Shown in pieces: positions 32,588 through 43,765 of a stretch of DNA of 64,000 bases. Both the position numbers and the translations under genes were made by a program. Each line of letters begins with the position of its first letter. Position 1 is the first letter of the stretch. This DNA comes from Chryseobacterium oryctis. Its GTDB lineage: Bacteria > Bacteroidota > Bacteroidia > Flavobacteriales > Weeksellaceae. The notes beneath the pieces are model-generated. The model ran no database searches and was not told the DNA's origin. It saw only the letters and a program-made list of their open reading frames with translations. The stretch lies in assembly GCF_025971925.1 (NCBI RefSeq), contig NZ_JAPDHV010000008.1:1-64000 (forward strand), written 5' to 3'.

Positions 32588-32609
32588 TTGTTTGAATTTT
32601 ATAATTTTG
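32588..32609 (+). promoter_or_regulatory. candidate AraC-regulator site overlapping the regulator's own -7 box
   Basis: The 19-base string TTGTTTGAATTTTATAATT (32588-32606) recurs exactly at 33512-33530. Its end overlaps the -7 box TAATTTTG (32602-32609), which itself ends four bases before the ATG at 32614. Binding here would block the polymerase, suggesting negative autoregulation of a leaderless transcript. Confidence 0.5.
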
Positions 32610-32613
32610 AATT

Positions 32614-33519
32614 ATGGAATCATCAGAATCAATACAAGACTTTTATCAACGGATTCAGGCAAAGGTTTTTCCTTCTTGTCTTTTGAATTCAGGATTGGGG
32701 CATTTTAATGTGTTCTCAAGGGATAATTGCTCATTGTCAACACCTTATAGTAGGAGAGATTATTATAAAATTTCATTGATTTTAGGTACTGGAACTCTTC
32801 ATTATGCAGACAAATGGCTGAAAATCGATAGACCCGCTCTGCTGTTTTCCAATCCTGTTGTCCCTTATTCCTGGGAAGCTGATAATGCTGATCAAAAGGG
32901 GTGGTTTTGTCTTTTTACTGACAAATTTTTACAAAACGGAAACCGATTGGGAAATCTTCAGGATTCACAGCTTTTCAAAGTGGGAGGCTCGCCTGTTTTT
33001 TTTGTTGATGAAGAAATGATATGCTCTATGTCACATATTTTTATGAAGATGATGGAGGAGATAGAGTCAGATTATATTCATCGATATGATATGCTGAGAA
33101 ATTATCTTTACATCTTGATGCATGAAGCCATGAAAATGCAGCCTACAGATAATTACGAGCCGTATCAGAATGCTTCACAGAGAGTGGTGTCTTTGTTTAT
33201 GGAGTTGTTGGAGAGGCAATTTCCTATTGACAGTCCTGAGAGAAATTTAAAATTGAAAACTCCCACCGATTACGCAGAAAGTCTTTCTATTCATGTAAAT
33301 TCGCTGAACCGTTCTGTAAAGGAAATTACTGGGAAAACCACAAGTCAGCAGATTAGTTCAAGAATTATTCAGGAAGCTAATGCTTTATTACAACATACCG
33401 ACTGGAATATTTCTGAAATAGCCTATGGTTTAGGCTTTGAAGAACCTGCCTATTTTACAAATTATTTTAAAAAACAAACAGGAATGACTCCAAATATGAT
33501 TAGAAATTCTATTGTTTGA
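32614..33519 (+). CDS. AraC family transcriptional regulator
   Basis: A 301-residue regulator with an N-terminal cupin-like ligand domain (~20-180, with FSRDNCSLSTPYSRRDYYKISLI and LLFSNPVVPYSWEA) and a C-terminal AraC-type double helix-turn-helix (~200-300: YAESLSIHVNSLNRSVKEITG, then WNISEIAYGLGFEEPAYFTNYFKKQTGMTP). The second HTH is well conserved. It sits 88 bases upstream of an AKR/MFS/MBL operon on the same strand, and a repeated 19-base element is found before both transcription units. It is therefore probably the local activator. The inducer is unknown. Confidence 0.92.
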   Translation: MESSESIQDFYQRIQAKVFPSCLLNSGLGHFNVFSRDNCSLSTPYSRRDYYKISLILGTGTLHYADKWLKIDRPALLFSNPVVPYSWEADNADQKGWFCLFTDKFLQNGNRLGNLQDSQLFKVGGSPVFFVDEEMICSMSHIFMKMMEEIESDYIHRYDMLRNYLYILMHEAMKMQPTDNYEPYQNASQRVVSLFMELLERQFPIDSPERNLKLKTPTDYAESLSIHVNSLNRSVKEITGKTTSQQISSRIIQEANALLQHTDWNISEIAYGLGFEEPAYFTNYFKKQTGMTPNMIRNSIV

Positions 33520-33551
33520 ATTTTATAATTCTTCGTTTGAATTCTATATGT
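33512..33551 (+). promoter_or_regulatory. direct repeats upstream of the AKR/MFS/MBL operon, candidate AraC activator sites
   Basis: TTGTTTGAATTTTATAATT (33512-33530) is identical to the site at 32588. A second, weaker copy, GTTTGAATTCTATATG, begins at 33535, exactly 21 bases after the first, which is two helical turns. Both lie upstream of the -7 box at 33572, a position suited to activation. The first copy overlaps the last codons of the AraC gene. Confidence 0.5.
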
Positions 33552-33571
33552 GATTACACAAATCTCCGTTT

Positions 33572-33579
33572 TAATTTTG
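33572..33579 (+). promoter_or_regulatory. -7 promoter box TAATTTTG of the AKR operon
   Basis: Exact TAnnTTTG match 28 bases before the aldo/keto reductase ATG and about 20 bases downstream of the candidate AraC sites. Confidence 0.5.
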
Positions 33580-33607
33580 TTCTATAAATTTTAAGTCACA
33601 AATAATT

Positions 33608-34609
33608 ATGGAATTTAGAAAATTAGGAAAAACGGGACAAGGGTTATCTGCTATTGGTTTGGGATGTATGGGGATGAGTTTCGCTTATGGTCCTTCGGAC
33701 GAACAGGAAAGTATTAATACGCTTCATAAAGCCTTAGATTTAGGTGTCAATTTCTGGGATACAGCAGATATGTACGGAAATGGGGAGAATGAAAAACTTA
33801 TTTCAAAAGTTTTAGTACCCAATCGTGATAAAATATTCATTGCTACAAAGTTCGGATTTAGATTTAAAGGAGAAAAAGCAAGTCATAGTGCAGATTCGGG
33901 AACTTATTTTGACGGTTCTCCGGAATGGATAAAAAAAGCAGTCGATTTTAGCCTTCAAAGATTGAAAATTGAAGAGATTGACCTTTATTATGCACATCGT
34001 GTTGATAAAAATATTCCTATTGAAGAAACTGTAGGTGTTATGGCAGATTTGGTGAAAGCCGGAAAAGTAAAATATCTAGGATTGTCCGAAGCCTCTCCCG
34101 AATCCATCAGAAAGGCAAACAAAATTCATCCAATTACGGCTTTACAGTCAGAATATTCTATCTTAACAAAAGATGTTGAAAACGAAATTTTGCCTACCAT
34201 TAGAGAGCTAGGGATTACTTTAGTACCTTATTCTCCATTAGCAAGAGGGTTTTTCTCGAATATTAATGAGATTCAGAATTTTGCCAACGAAGATTTTAGA
34301 AAAACCTTACCTCGTTATCAAGCTGAATATCTTGAAAATAATAGAAAATTAGCAAAAGAAATTAATGATTTTGCTGAATCAAAAGGTATAAAAGGAACTC
34401 AGTTGGCATTGGCTTGGGTTCTGAATCAAGGAAATGATATTATCCCAATTCCTGGAACAAAACGCATCAAATATTTAGAAGAAAATATTGCTGCTGCAAG
34501 TATAAAACTTTCTAAATCAGATTTGGAAATAATTGATTCTATACTGAAAAAGTATCCAAATGTCGGAGAAAGATATACCGAAGGTTCAATGAAATTAGTA
34601 AACAACTAA
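33608..34609 (+). CDS. aldo/keto reductase
   Basis: A 333-residue NADPH-dependent (beta/alpha)8-barrel reductase of the AKR13/IolS-like group. The catalytic tetrad is visible as Asp and Tyr in FWDTADMYGNGENE, Lys in FIATKFGF, and His in DLYYAHRVD. The cofactor loop near the C-terminus reads IPIPGTKRIKYLEENI. It reduces aldehydes or ketones in the cytosol. It is the first gene of a probable operon with an efflux pump and an MBL-fold hydrolase, under the adjacent AraC regulator. The arrangement resembles a detoxification unit for a reactive or toxic compound. Confidence 0.92.
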   Translation: MEFRKLGKTGQGLSAIGLGCMGMSFAYGPSDEQESINTLHKALDLGVNFWDTADMYGNGENEKLISKVLVPNRDKIFIATKFGFRFKGEKASHSADSGTYFDGSPEWIKKAVDFSLQRLKIEEIDLYYAHRVDKNIPIEETVGVMADLVKAGKVKYLGLSEASPESIRKANKIHPITALQSEYSILTKDVENEILPTIRELGITLVPYSPLARGFFSNINEIQNFANEDFRKTLPRYQAEYLENNRKLAKEINDFAESKGIKGTQLALAWVLNQGNDIIPIPGTKRIKYLEENIAAASIKLSKSDLEIIDSILKKYPNVGERYTEGSMKLVNN

Positions 34610-34685
34610 AATTTATCATCAAAAAAATGAGATTTTCAGATTTATTTTTGGAAATCAGCATTTTTATTAACTTTTGAATAGCAAA

Positions 34686-35876
34686 ATGAATACTCTTAAA
34701 GAAAAGAATAAATTTATAGCTACTATTTTGGCATTTGCTATATTTCCGATGTCTGGTTTCGCTACAGATATTTACCTCCCTTCAATGCCGAGTATGGCGA
34801 CAGAATTGCATCAACCGGAAAGTAATATTCAGCTTACATTATCTATATTTTTGATTAGTTACGGTATTACCCAATTTTTTGCAGGAAGTATTGTTGATTC
34901 ATTTGGAAGGTATAGAATATCGTTGGTTTCATTGGCTTTGTTTGCAGTTACTTTTTTAATTACAGCAACTACGCAAAGCATTATGGTGATTTATGCAATG
35001 AGGGTTTTACAGGGTGTTTTATCGGGTTTTGTGGCAGTTTCGAAAAGGGCTTTTTTTGTTGATGTGTATGAAGGTGAGGAAAGAAAACATTATTTGAGCA
35101 TAATGACGATTGTATGGTCGGTTGGTCCGATTGTAGCTCCGTTTATTGGAGGATATTTACAAAAAATCTTTGGTTGGCAATCTAATTTTTATTTTTTGGC
35201 AGGGTATAGTGTATTGGTTTTAATTTTTGAATTAATATTCTCTGGTGAAACACTGAAGAGGAGAAATCCTTTTCATCTTGAGTTTTTAATAAAAGAATAT
35301 GAAACAATGTTCAGAACTAAAGACTTTTTCTATGGTATGCTAATGTGCGGATTAAGTTATGCAATGGTATTCTTTTTCAATCTCTGTGGAGCTTTTATCA
35401 TTGAGCACAAATTGGGGTATCCACAAGTAGCAACTGGTTATGTTTCGTTGTTTCTTGGTTTTGCATGGATGACAGGTGGTTTTTTAGGAAAAGCACTCAT
35501 TAAAAAAGAATTTTTACCAAAGATTAGGTATGCCAATTTTATCCAGCTTGGCTTGATTGTTTTGATGTTTGTAGAGTCATTTTTCATTAATAATATTTAT
35601 AGCTTGGTAGTTTTTGCTTTTGTAATTCATGTAACAGCCGGATTTATTTTTAATAATTATTATGCCTATTGTGTTGGTAGATTTCCAAATTCCGCAGGTA
35701 TTGCTGGAGGTCTCACAGGCGGAGTGGCTTTTATCATTACATCGGCGGTAAGTTACGGAGTTGCAAGTATAATAAAACCTGAAATTCAACTACAGGTTGC
35801 AGAAGGATATTTTGTAATAGGAATTCTAGGATTATTTATCCTAAGTATGATTAAAATTAGAAAAGCACACATTTAA
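34686..35876 (+). CDS. Bcr/CflA-type multidrug efflux MFS transporter
   Basis: A 396-residue major facilitator with 12 predicted spans. Family signs are ATDIYLPSMPSMATEL in the first loop, SYGITQFFAGSIVDSFGRYR (motif A region), RVLQGVLSGFVAVSKRAFFVD, and SVGPIVAPFIGGYLQ in span 5. It should export small hydrophobic drugs by proton antiport across the inner membrane. The reading frame is open from a TTG at 34674, but the ATG at 34686 gives the expected start. It follows the aldo/keto reductase by 76 bases and precedes the MBL gene by 4, so the latter pair is surely co-transcribed. Confidence 0.9.
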   Translation: MNTLKEKNKFIATILAFAIFPMSGFATDIYLPSMPSMATELHQPESNIQLTLSIFLISYGITQFFAGSIVDSFGRYRISLVSLALFAVTFLITATTQSIMVIYAMRVLQGVLSGFVAVSKRAFFVDVYEGEERKHYLSIMTIVWSVGPIVAPFIGGYLQKIFGWQSNFYFLAGYSVLVLIFELIFSGETLKRRNPFHLEFLIKEYETMFRTKDFFYGMLMCGLSYAMVFFFNLCGAFIIEHKLGYPQVATGYVSLFLGFAWMTGGFLGKALIKKEFLPKIRYANFIQLGLIVLMFVESFFINNIYSLVVFAFVIHVTAGFIFNNYYAYCVGRFPNSAGIAGGLTGGVAFIITSAVSYGVASIIKPEIQLQVAEGYFVIGILGLFILSMIKIRKAHI

Positions 35877-35880
35877 AATT

Positions 35881-36879
35881 ATGAACAGAAGAGAAGTTAT
35901 TAAAAGCGGATTATTGGCTGGTACATTGAGTTTGGTACCTTTTTCAAACGCTTTTGCAGGAATAAAAAAGAGAAATATTAATCCAGAAAATGATTTTTCA
36001 GGATATAAGAAATTGAAATTGGGAGAATTAGATTTATTCATTCTTACGGATGGTTTTATTCATGAGAAAAATCTGACTTCTTTTGCGCCAAGAGGAAATG
36101 TTTCAGAATTGAAGAATATTCTTAAACAAAATTTTCGAGCTGATGATTACATCGATATGGCCATGAATATTTTGCTGGTTAAAACAAAAGACAGGCTTAT
36201 TTTATTAGATACAGGAATGGGGATTTTTGCTGATTCTACGACTGGATTTTTATTGAAAAGCCTTGCGAAAGCTGGTTTTTCTCCAAATGATATTACAGAT
36301 ATTTTTCTTTCTCATGCTCATCCTGACCATATTGGTGGAGTAGTAGATAAACAGAATAATCTTGTTTTTCCGAATGCGAAAATTTTTATTTCTAAAATTG
36401 AATATGATTTTTGGCTTCAGGCAACAATTAAAGATTTCGGTAATAGCGCATTGAAAGAGCAACCTGAATTTTTGAATCAGATTATTCCGCCTATCCAAAA
36501 TATTTTAAAAACAATCAAACCAAAGTTGAATTTCTTTGATTTGAATCAAACATTATATGATAATTTCAGATTTCAATTAGCTCCGGGACATACACCTGGT
36601 TTAACAGTTATGACTATTTCTTCAGGAAATGAGAAGTTGCTTTATATTGCGGATTTGATACATTCAGATGTTGTTTTGTTCCCACATCCTGATTGGGGAT
36701 ATTTTGGAGATACAGACTTGGATATTGCAACTAGTTCCAGAATAAAACTTCTTGAACAATTATCTGAAACTAAAGCAAGAGCTTTTGCCTATCATTTGCC
36801 TTGGCCGGGTTTAGGTTTTACTAAGAAAGAACCTTCTGGTAAAGGATTTAGATGGTTTCCTGAAAGTTTTATGATGTAG
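35881..36879 (+). CDS. MBL-fold metallo-hydrolase, exported
   Basis: A 332-residue protein with an N-terminal export signal that has adjacent arginines (MNRREVIKSG...FSNAFAG), fitting a Tat signal and a folded metalloenzyme. The MBL fold is shown by H145-A-H147-P-D149-H150 in SHAHPDHIGGV, the later His in APGHTPGLT and Asp in LYIADLIHSD, plus a C-terminal His (AYHLPWPG). It resembles the lactonase/quorum-quenching-type hydrolases of this fold, but the substrate is not predictable. It starts 4 bases after the efflux gene stop and is the last gene of the operon. Confidence 0.88.
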   Translation: MNRREVIKSGLLAGTLSLVPFSNAFAGIKKRNINPENDFSGYKKLKLGELDLFILTDGFIHEKNLTSFAPRGNVSELKNILKQNFRADDYIDMAMNILLVKTKDRLILLDTGMGIFADSTTGFLLKSLAKAGFSPNDITDIFLSHAHPDHIGGVVDKQNNLVFPNAKIFISKIEYDFWLQATIKDFGNSALKEQPEFLNQIIPPIQNILKTIKPKLNFFDLNQTLYDNFRFQLAPGHTPGLTVMTISSGNEKLLYIADLIHSDVVLFPHPDWGYFGDTDLDIATSSRIKLLEQLSETKARAFAYHLPWPGLGFTKKEPSGKGFRWFPESFMM

Positions 36880-37014
36880 ATATGGAATTGATGATGTTTT
36901 TATTAGTATTCTCTTTCCTTTAGATGAGTTTAAAATAAAAACGGATTTTTGATCTATTTTCATTTAGAATAATCTTGCATTTAACTTTAGTGAAACTAAT
37001 TTTCCGGAATATAT

Positions 37015-37040
37015 AAAAGCCCCTTACAAGAGGGGCTTTT
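37015..37040 (-). terminator. rho-independent terminator of the TonB receptor gene
   Basis: AAAAGCCCCT (37015-37024) and AGGGGCTTTT (37031-37040) with a 6-base loop, just downstream of the minus-strand receptor stop. The symmetric A/T flanks allow both directions. Confidence 0.75.
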
Positions 37041-37050
37041 GGTAGGAAGG

Positions 37051-39258
37051 TTAATTATTAAAACGATATTTTAAACTGAATCCTGTAAAGAAATAGGCTT
37101 TACTTGCTCCAGGTGTAATATCGGTGTAAACAGCAGGATTGTTATATTGATTGTCTTGATCCGAATCATTGATATTATTTCCATAAAAAAGAAATGTGTA
37201 ATTGATTTGATTAGTAAGATTATTTCCAGCTAAAAATATATCTAAATCCCATTGGTTGAAGGTATGTTTATAACCTATTTTGGAGTTTAAAAGACCAAAA
37301 CCTTTCACTTTGTTGGTGTTGGCAAAATCTGTATAAACACTTCCGATGTAGTTATAAGTATTCTGCCAGTATAATCCGATTTTAGTTTCAAAATCAAGTC
37401 CCAAAGATAATTTTGTCTTAGGAATTCCGATTACATTTTTACCATCATATACATAAACGTCTGCTTTTTTACCGTCTTCTTTTAAATAAGTACTGAAATT
37501 TGAATATTTAAAATTATTATAAGTGAAGCTTATAAACGGCTGAATTTTTGAAATAAATAAATTTTCCGGCTTGTGAGAATACCCTACACTTATTTCCATA
37601 CCTTTATTTTTTTGATCTCCGGTATTTGCCCAATAAGTATATGGTGTCTGTTCAGCATTAGGTATTCTTCCTCCTAGTTGGGTAAGTTTATTTTTGATAT
37701 TGATATTAAATAAAGAAAATTGATAATCTATGGAGCTGTCTTTTATCAATCCTTGAATACTGAAGTCCCACATTTTGGCTTTTTCTGCAATAAGATTATC
37801 GTTTGTCACATTCAGGCCACTTATAAAAGCTGTAGCTGAAGTAGGGGCGTTGTATCCTTCACTGTAGCTAAGATTAAATATCTGGTTTTTCCAAGTTTTC
37901 TGTAACGCGAAATGAGGGCTGGCTACTGCTTTGAATTTTTTATCAAAAGATAAGTTTTTATTGTAATAATCTTTACCGTTGATTACGAATAATCCAGGAA
38001 GAGCCAAAAGATCCTCTCTGTTGTATTTGATTTGATTAATGCTTACCCCTGCAAGAAACATTAAATCCCAAGGTTTGTAAGTGATTTTTTCAACTGCAAA
38101 ATAATTGGATTGATTGTTTGTATTCTTTAAATACGATCCATCATACAGAGGTCTTAAAACTGGTTCTTCTGTATTTTTTACACTTTTATAGCGGTAATTG
38201 GTAATGTTAGATTGTGATTGTTGAACTTCAATTCCGAATTCCGTTTGATTTTTGAAATGTTTCCAATCTTTATTAAAGTTGAATACAGATCTGAGACCAT
38301 AATTAGAAAAAGATGAAGTTTCATTAGCTCCTGCTGCAATTCTTTCACCGTTTGTACCTGTATAAAAAACAGTTGTATTATTGTTGAAATTTGGAGTGAT
38401 TTTCCAATCATGACCAATTCCTACTCTGGAAGTGATAAATTTTGTTTTCGCTCCACGCCTTATATATGCAAAATTTCCATTATCAATCCCATTATAGTAA
38501 TCATCATAAGAAATTTGACCCGAAACCTGCTCTAAGGAGTTACCATGAGAGGCTAATAAAGATATTTTTTGATTGGGATTGAGTTTGAATTCTCCTGTAA
38601 TATTATAAAAATTTTTGATACTTTTTCCATGAGGGCGGTATCCGTCACTACCTATGTGACCATAGTTGGCAGTAATTGAGTGGTTTTCTCCTACAGAGGT
38701 TGCAGAAGTTGAACTTTGGAATAGTCCGAAAGAACCGGTATTAAACTGTTCTGAAATAAATACACCTTTTTTGCTTTCAGGTTGCATATATAACCTAACG
38801 GCACCACCTGAACCTCCTCCGTATAATGTTGCTGCAGGTCCTTTTATAACTTCTATACGGTTTATTAGTCCGAAATTGATATCATCCAGGATGGTAACTC
38901 CATCTGCTCCGGTAAGAGGAATATTGTTAAGATACATTTTGACTCCCCAATTGTTGAATTTCTGGTCGTTACCATATCCTCGTATTACAATTCTCTGACC
39001 TCCCAATTGGGTTCTCTTTTCTACCTGAACACCAGCCATTGTTCCAAGGCTTTGCTCTATGAATGCGGGATTATTACGGTTAATTTCGTATTCAGAAATA
39101 ATTTCAGTGGATTGAGCGTGTTTTTTAAATTCTTCTCTTTCTTTTGTTACTTTCGATCTTGCATGGATTTCAACTTCATCAATGTGGTTTTCGTTTTCCT
39201 GTGCATTTGCAAAACCAATCATTGATAATGAAAGAAGAATAATGTAGTTTTTTTTCAT
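37051..39258 (-). CDS. TonB-dependent outer-membrane receptor
   Basis: A 735-residue receptor with a signal peptide ending ANAQ. There is no N-terminal carboxypeptidase-like domain, so it is not of the SusC type. The plug (~40-165) includes STEIISEYEINRNNPAFIEQSL, GVQVEKRTQLGGQRIVIRGYG and RIEVIKGPAATLYGGGSGGAVRLY, and the 22-stranded barrel follows to an aromatic C-terminus (FFTGFSLKYRFNN). It should import an iron complex or another scarce ligand with TonB energy. No siderophore gene or regulator is adjacent. A minus-strand -7 box lies 20 bases upstream. Confidence 0.92.
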   Translation of the reverse strand: MKKNYIILLSLSMIGFANAQENENHIDEVEIHARSKVTKEREEFKKHAQSTEIISEYEINRNNPAFIEQSLGTMAGVQVEKRTQLGGQRIVIRGYGNDQKFNNWGVKMYLNNIPLTGADGVTILDDINFGLINRIEVIKGPAATLYGGGSGGAVRLYMQPESKKGVFISEQFNTGSFGLFQSSTSATSVGENHSITANYGHIGSDGYRPHGKSIKNFYNITGEFKLNPNQKISLLASHGNSLEQVSGQISYDDYYNGIDNGNFAYIRRGAKTKFITSRVGIGHDWKITPNFNNNTTVFYTGTNGERIAAGANETSSFSNYGLRSVFNFNKDWKHFKNQTEFGIEVQQSQSNITNYRYKSVKNTEEPVLRPLYDGSYLKNTNNQSNYFAVEKITYKPWDLMFLAGVSINQIKYNREDLLALPGLFVINGKDYYNKNLSFDKKFKAVASPHFALQKTWKNQIFNLSYSEGYNAPTSATAFISGLNVTNDNLIAEKAKMWDFSIQGLIKDSSIDYQFSLFNINIKNKLTQLGGRIPNAEQTPYTYWANTGDQKNKGMEISVGYSHKPENLFISKIQPFISFTYNNFKYSNFSTYLKEDGKKADVYVYDGKNVIGIPKTKLSLGLDFETKIGLYWQNTYNYIGSVYTDFANTNKVKGFGLLNSKIGYKHTFNQWDLDIFLAGNNLTNQINYTFLFYGNNINDSDQDNQYNNPAVYTDITPGASKAYFFTGFSLKYRFNN

Positions 39259-39277
39259 TAAAGATTTTATAATTTTG

Positions 39278-39285
39278 CAAACATA
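39278..39285 (-). promoter_or_regulatory. -7 promoter box TATGTTTG (minus strand)
   Basis: The plus strand reads CAAACATA; exact TAnnTTTG match 19 bases upstream of the TonB receptor ATG. Confidence 0.55.
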
Positions 39286-39370
39286 TTGAAAAAAATAAAA
39301 AATAATTAAATATTCCGTTCTAATATTTTAATGGTTGTTAATTTAGTTATGAATAATAATTAACCAATAA

Positions 39371-39397
39371 AAAAGCTCCTCTAAATAAGGAGCTTTT
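39371..39397 (-). terminator. rho-independent terminator of the isocitrate dehydrogenase gene
   Basis: AAAAGCTCCT (39371-39380), 7-base loop, AGGAGCTTTT (39388-39397). On the minus strand the stem is followed by a T-run. Confidence 0.8.
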
Positions 39398-39417
39398 ATT
39401 TATTAATTGTAAAGAAA

Positions 39418-41697
<2,280 letters not shown>

Positions 41698-41717
41698 TCA
41701 ACTCATTTTAAATAAAA

Positions 41718-41737
41718 AAAGAGGCTTGTGCCTCTTT
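41718..41737 (-). terminator. rho-independent terminator
   Basis: AAAGAGGC (41718-41725), TTGT loop, GCCTCTTT (41730-41737). On the minus strand this ends the two-gene secreted-protein operon with a T-run. Confidence 0.8.
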
Positions 41738-41741
41738 AAAT

Positions 41742-42863
41742 TTATATTTGTGTAATTGTATAAGTTCCAGTTCCGTCAAAGTTAATGTTAAATTCGACTT
41801 TGAAGTTTTTTGGAGTAGTTGTTAGGTTCGGGATCATAATATAAGCACCTTCTATATCAAAACTGCCATCACTTAAATTATCACCCAAAAGTTCTTGATT
41901 TGTACTACCCCCTCCAGGTAAAAGAATATTAAACCCAGAAAAATTTGAGGAAGTAACATCCGTTATATTTATTGAAAATTTATTGGTTGAAGTATTATAA
42001 GTTGTGGTAGAGGTTTGAGGAATAGTACTGCTTCCATTATAATTTAGCTGAATAGTAGGATTAATATTCAATACTTTTACTAGGATTGATGGACCATAGT
42101 TAGCAATGTGAATTTTGTAAAAGCCATTAGAAGAAGCGTTAAAGTTTCCTCCATTAATAACTAATGAACTTTGACTGTCTGAACCATATACTTGTGCAGA
42201 AGTATTTTGACCAGCAATAAATTTAATTTGTGTATTAGAAGGTAAATATTTATACCCTATTTTTTCAGATCCATATAAATTTCTCAATAATTCTGATGAG
42301 TTTGCATTAAAATTGTTATATGAGCCATACATATATAGGTCAGAAGGGAAATTTGGGTTTGAACTTGATGTAGTTGGGAGACTTAAGTTTCCAGAATTAT
42401 CTACACTCAAAGTATAACTTGTCCCATTGGGAGACGTGAGGGTAATTCCTTGTCCTGCACCAGTTACAACAGTTTTACTTACTTGAGCATAGGGAACACT
42501 CATTAATTGGTTTACTCCAATATTTGTATAATTAGAACCTCCTTGAGGATCAAGTTCAACTTTTACAAATTTTGTGTTTGTTCCCCAGTTGATGTTTCCA
42601 AAATTTCCTGTTGTAGCCGTTCCTTGTCCTATATTAAGATTTACTAAACCTTTAGAGTTTGTTGTTTTATTATGAGTCTCTGTATATAAAACTGTTCCTG
42701 TAGCAGAGTTTTCCAAAATACTTACTCTTAATGATACATTTCCATTTGCGATTGGAGCACCAGAAACATTGAAAGCAATGGTTTGATAACTAAAAGCTTG
42801 TGGAACTTGTGCACTAAATAGGGAAGAAATAGATATTCCTAAAATAGCGTATAATTTTTTCAT
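41742..42863 (-). CDS. secreted beta-rich protein, possible surface or binding protein
   Basis: A 373-residue exported protein with a signal peptide ending LFSAQ. Residues ~20-140 form an Ig-like/tail-fibre-like domain common in exported Bacteroidota proteins: PQAFSYQTIAFNVSGAPIANGNVSLRVSILE, then TETHNKTTNSKGLVNLNIGQG, NINWGTNTKFVKVELDPQGG and MSVPYAQ. The rest is Ser/Asn/Gly-rich with DLYMYGSYNNFN, which recalls SusE/SusF-type domains, and ends without a T9SS tail. It lies 13 bases after the T9SS-tailed gene, in the same transcript. Function unknown; glycan binding is a guess. Confidence 0.7.
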   Translation of the reverse strand: MKKLYAILGISISSLFSAQVPQAFSYQTIAFNVSGAPIANGNVSLRVSILENSATGTVLYTETHNKTTNSKGLVNLNIGQGTATTGNFGNINWGTNTKFVKVELDPQGGSNYTNIGVNQLMSVPYAQVSKTVVTGAGQGITLTSPNGTSYTLSVDNSGNLSLPTTSSSNPNFPSDLYMYGSYNNFNANSSELLRNLYGSEKIGYKYLPSNTQIKFIAGQNTSAQVYGSDSQSSLVINGGNFNASSNGFYKIHIANYGPSILVKVLNINPTIQLNYNGSSTIPQTSTTTYNTSTNKFSINITDVTSSNFSGFNILLPGGGSTNQELLGDNLSDGSFDIEGAYIMIPNLTTTPKNFKVEFNINFDGTGTYTITQI

Positions 42864-42876
42864 AATTTGAATAATT

Positions 42877-43329
42877 TTAAGGTTTTTTAATAATTTTAAT
42901 TGGCTTTAAATCTGAGTTCTTGAAAGAAATGAAGTAAACTCCTTGATTTAGAGGTCTTAAATCAAGCTTATCAGATTCTATTTTTGCTTTTAGAATAAGC
43001 CTTCCTGTAGTATCATGGATTTCAGCTTCATCAATTTTTGATTTGGAATTTAATTTTATATAAACAAAATCCGTAGTAGGATTAGGGTAAACTTTTAAAG
43101 TTTCTTCTTTAACTTCACTTACTCCTAAAACTTGTAACACTGTTTGATAAAGTATTCCCATTGTTCCAGAGTTATTTTGCTCAGGATCAATTGGAATTAC
43201 ATAGATCTCACCAACGGAATGACTGAAGTTATCTGAAGAAACGGCTCCTGAATTGATGCTCCCAATTCCTGATTGCGCGAATCCTAAAAATGGGACTGCT
43301 AATAGAAATAAAGTAATTTTTCCTCTCAT
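42877..43329 (-). CDS. secreted protein with T9SS type A sorting domain
   Basis: A 150-residue protein that is little more than a signal peptide (ends GFAQ), a ~50-residue linker (SHSVGEIYVIPI and a hydrophobic ILYQTVLQVLGV) and a type A C-terminal sorting domain (LKVYPNPTTDFVYIKL, DTTGRLILKA, LNQGVYFISFKN). Such minimal proteins are frequent in Flavobacteriia and are thought to ride the type IX system to the surface, perhaps as partners of the co-transcribed protein. The ATG at 43329 is chosen since the longer frame starts inside the -7 box at 43351-43358. Confidence 0.8.
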   Translation of the reverse strand: MRGKITLFLLAVPFLGFAQSGIGSINSGAVSSDNFSHSVGEIYVIPIDPEQNNSGTMGILYQTVLQVLGVSEVKEETLKVYPNPTTDFVYIKLNSKSKIDEAEIHDTTGRLILKAKIESDKLDLRPLNQGVYFISFKNSDLKPIKIIKKP

Positions 43330-43350
43330 GTTGATTTTTATAAAAGTTAG

Positions 43351-43358
43351 CAAATATA
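43351..43358 (-). promoter_or_regulatory. -7 promoter box TATATTTG (minus strand)
   Basis: The plus strand reads CAAATATA; exact match 21 bases upstream of the ATG at 43329. It drives the two secreted-protein genes. Confidence 0.55.
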
Positions 43359-43765
43359 ATTATATTTTTATTCTTTTCTTGATATTTCAAAATTTATCTA
43401 GAATATTATGAAGTATGACATTTTACAAGATTTATTATAGTAGATTTAAAGGTATATGATTCAGATTTTTCCAAATCAAAATACGCTTTCAGAATTTCTG
43501 AAAGCGCATCTTAAATTTTTTTAGTTTGGATATCCAACACTCAAAGGAAGGCATCTCTAATATCCCAGATTCCCATTTTTAGGAGGGTAATAACATTCGA
43601 TTGGGCCAACACAGTACATTCAGGCTAGTTATTATCTTTGATTTATTTTTATTAAAAACAACTATCATTAATTAATTTTAAAAGAAATCATCTTTTAAAA
43701 TTTCTAAAAGAGGATTTTTTAACAGATTTAAATATCTAAAGTGCTATTTATAGTAAAAACTAATT
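43359..43765. other. noncoding region with two palindromes
   Basis: No gene is recognised. CGCTTTCAGAA (43484-43494) and TTCTGAAAGCG (43496-43506) form an almost uninterrupted 23-base palindrome followed by a T-rich stretch, possibly a terminator read from the plus side. TCTTTTA (43691-43697) and TAAAAGA (43705-43711) lie near the stop of the minus-strand peptidase gene. The piece 43540-43630 is less AT-rich than its surroundings and could be a decayed gene, but I see no family in it. Confidence 0.4.

Noticed and set aside
43540..43630. Less AT-rich piece suspected to be a decayed gene
   Set aside because: No frame over a few codons and no recognisable protein string in either direction; left as undescribed noncoding DNA.
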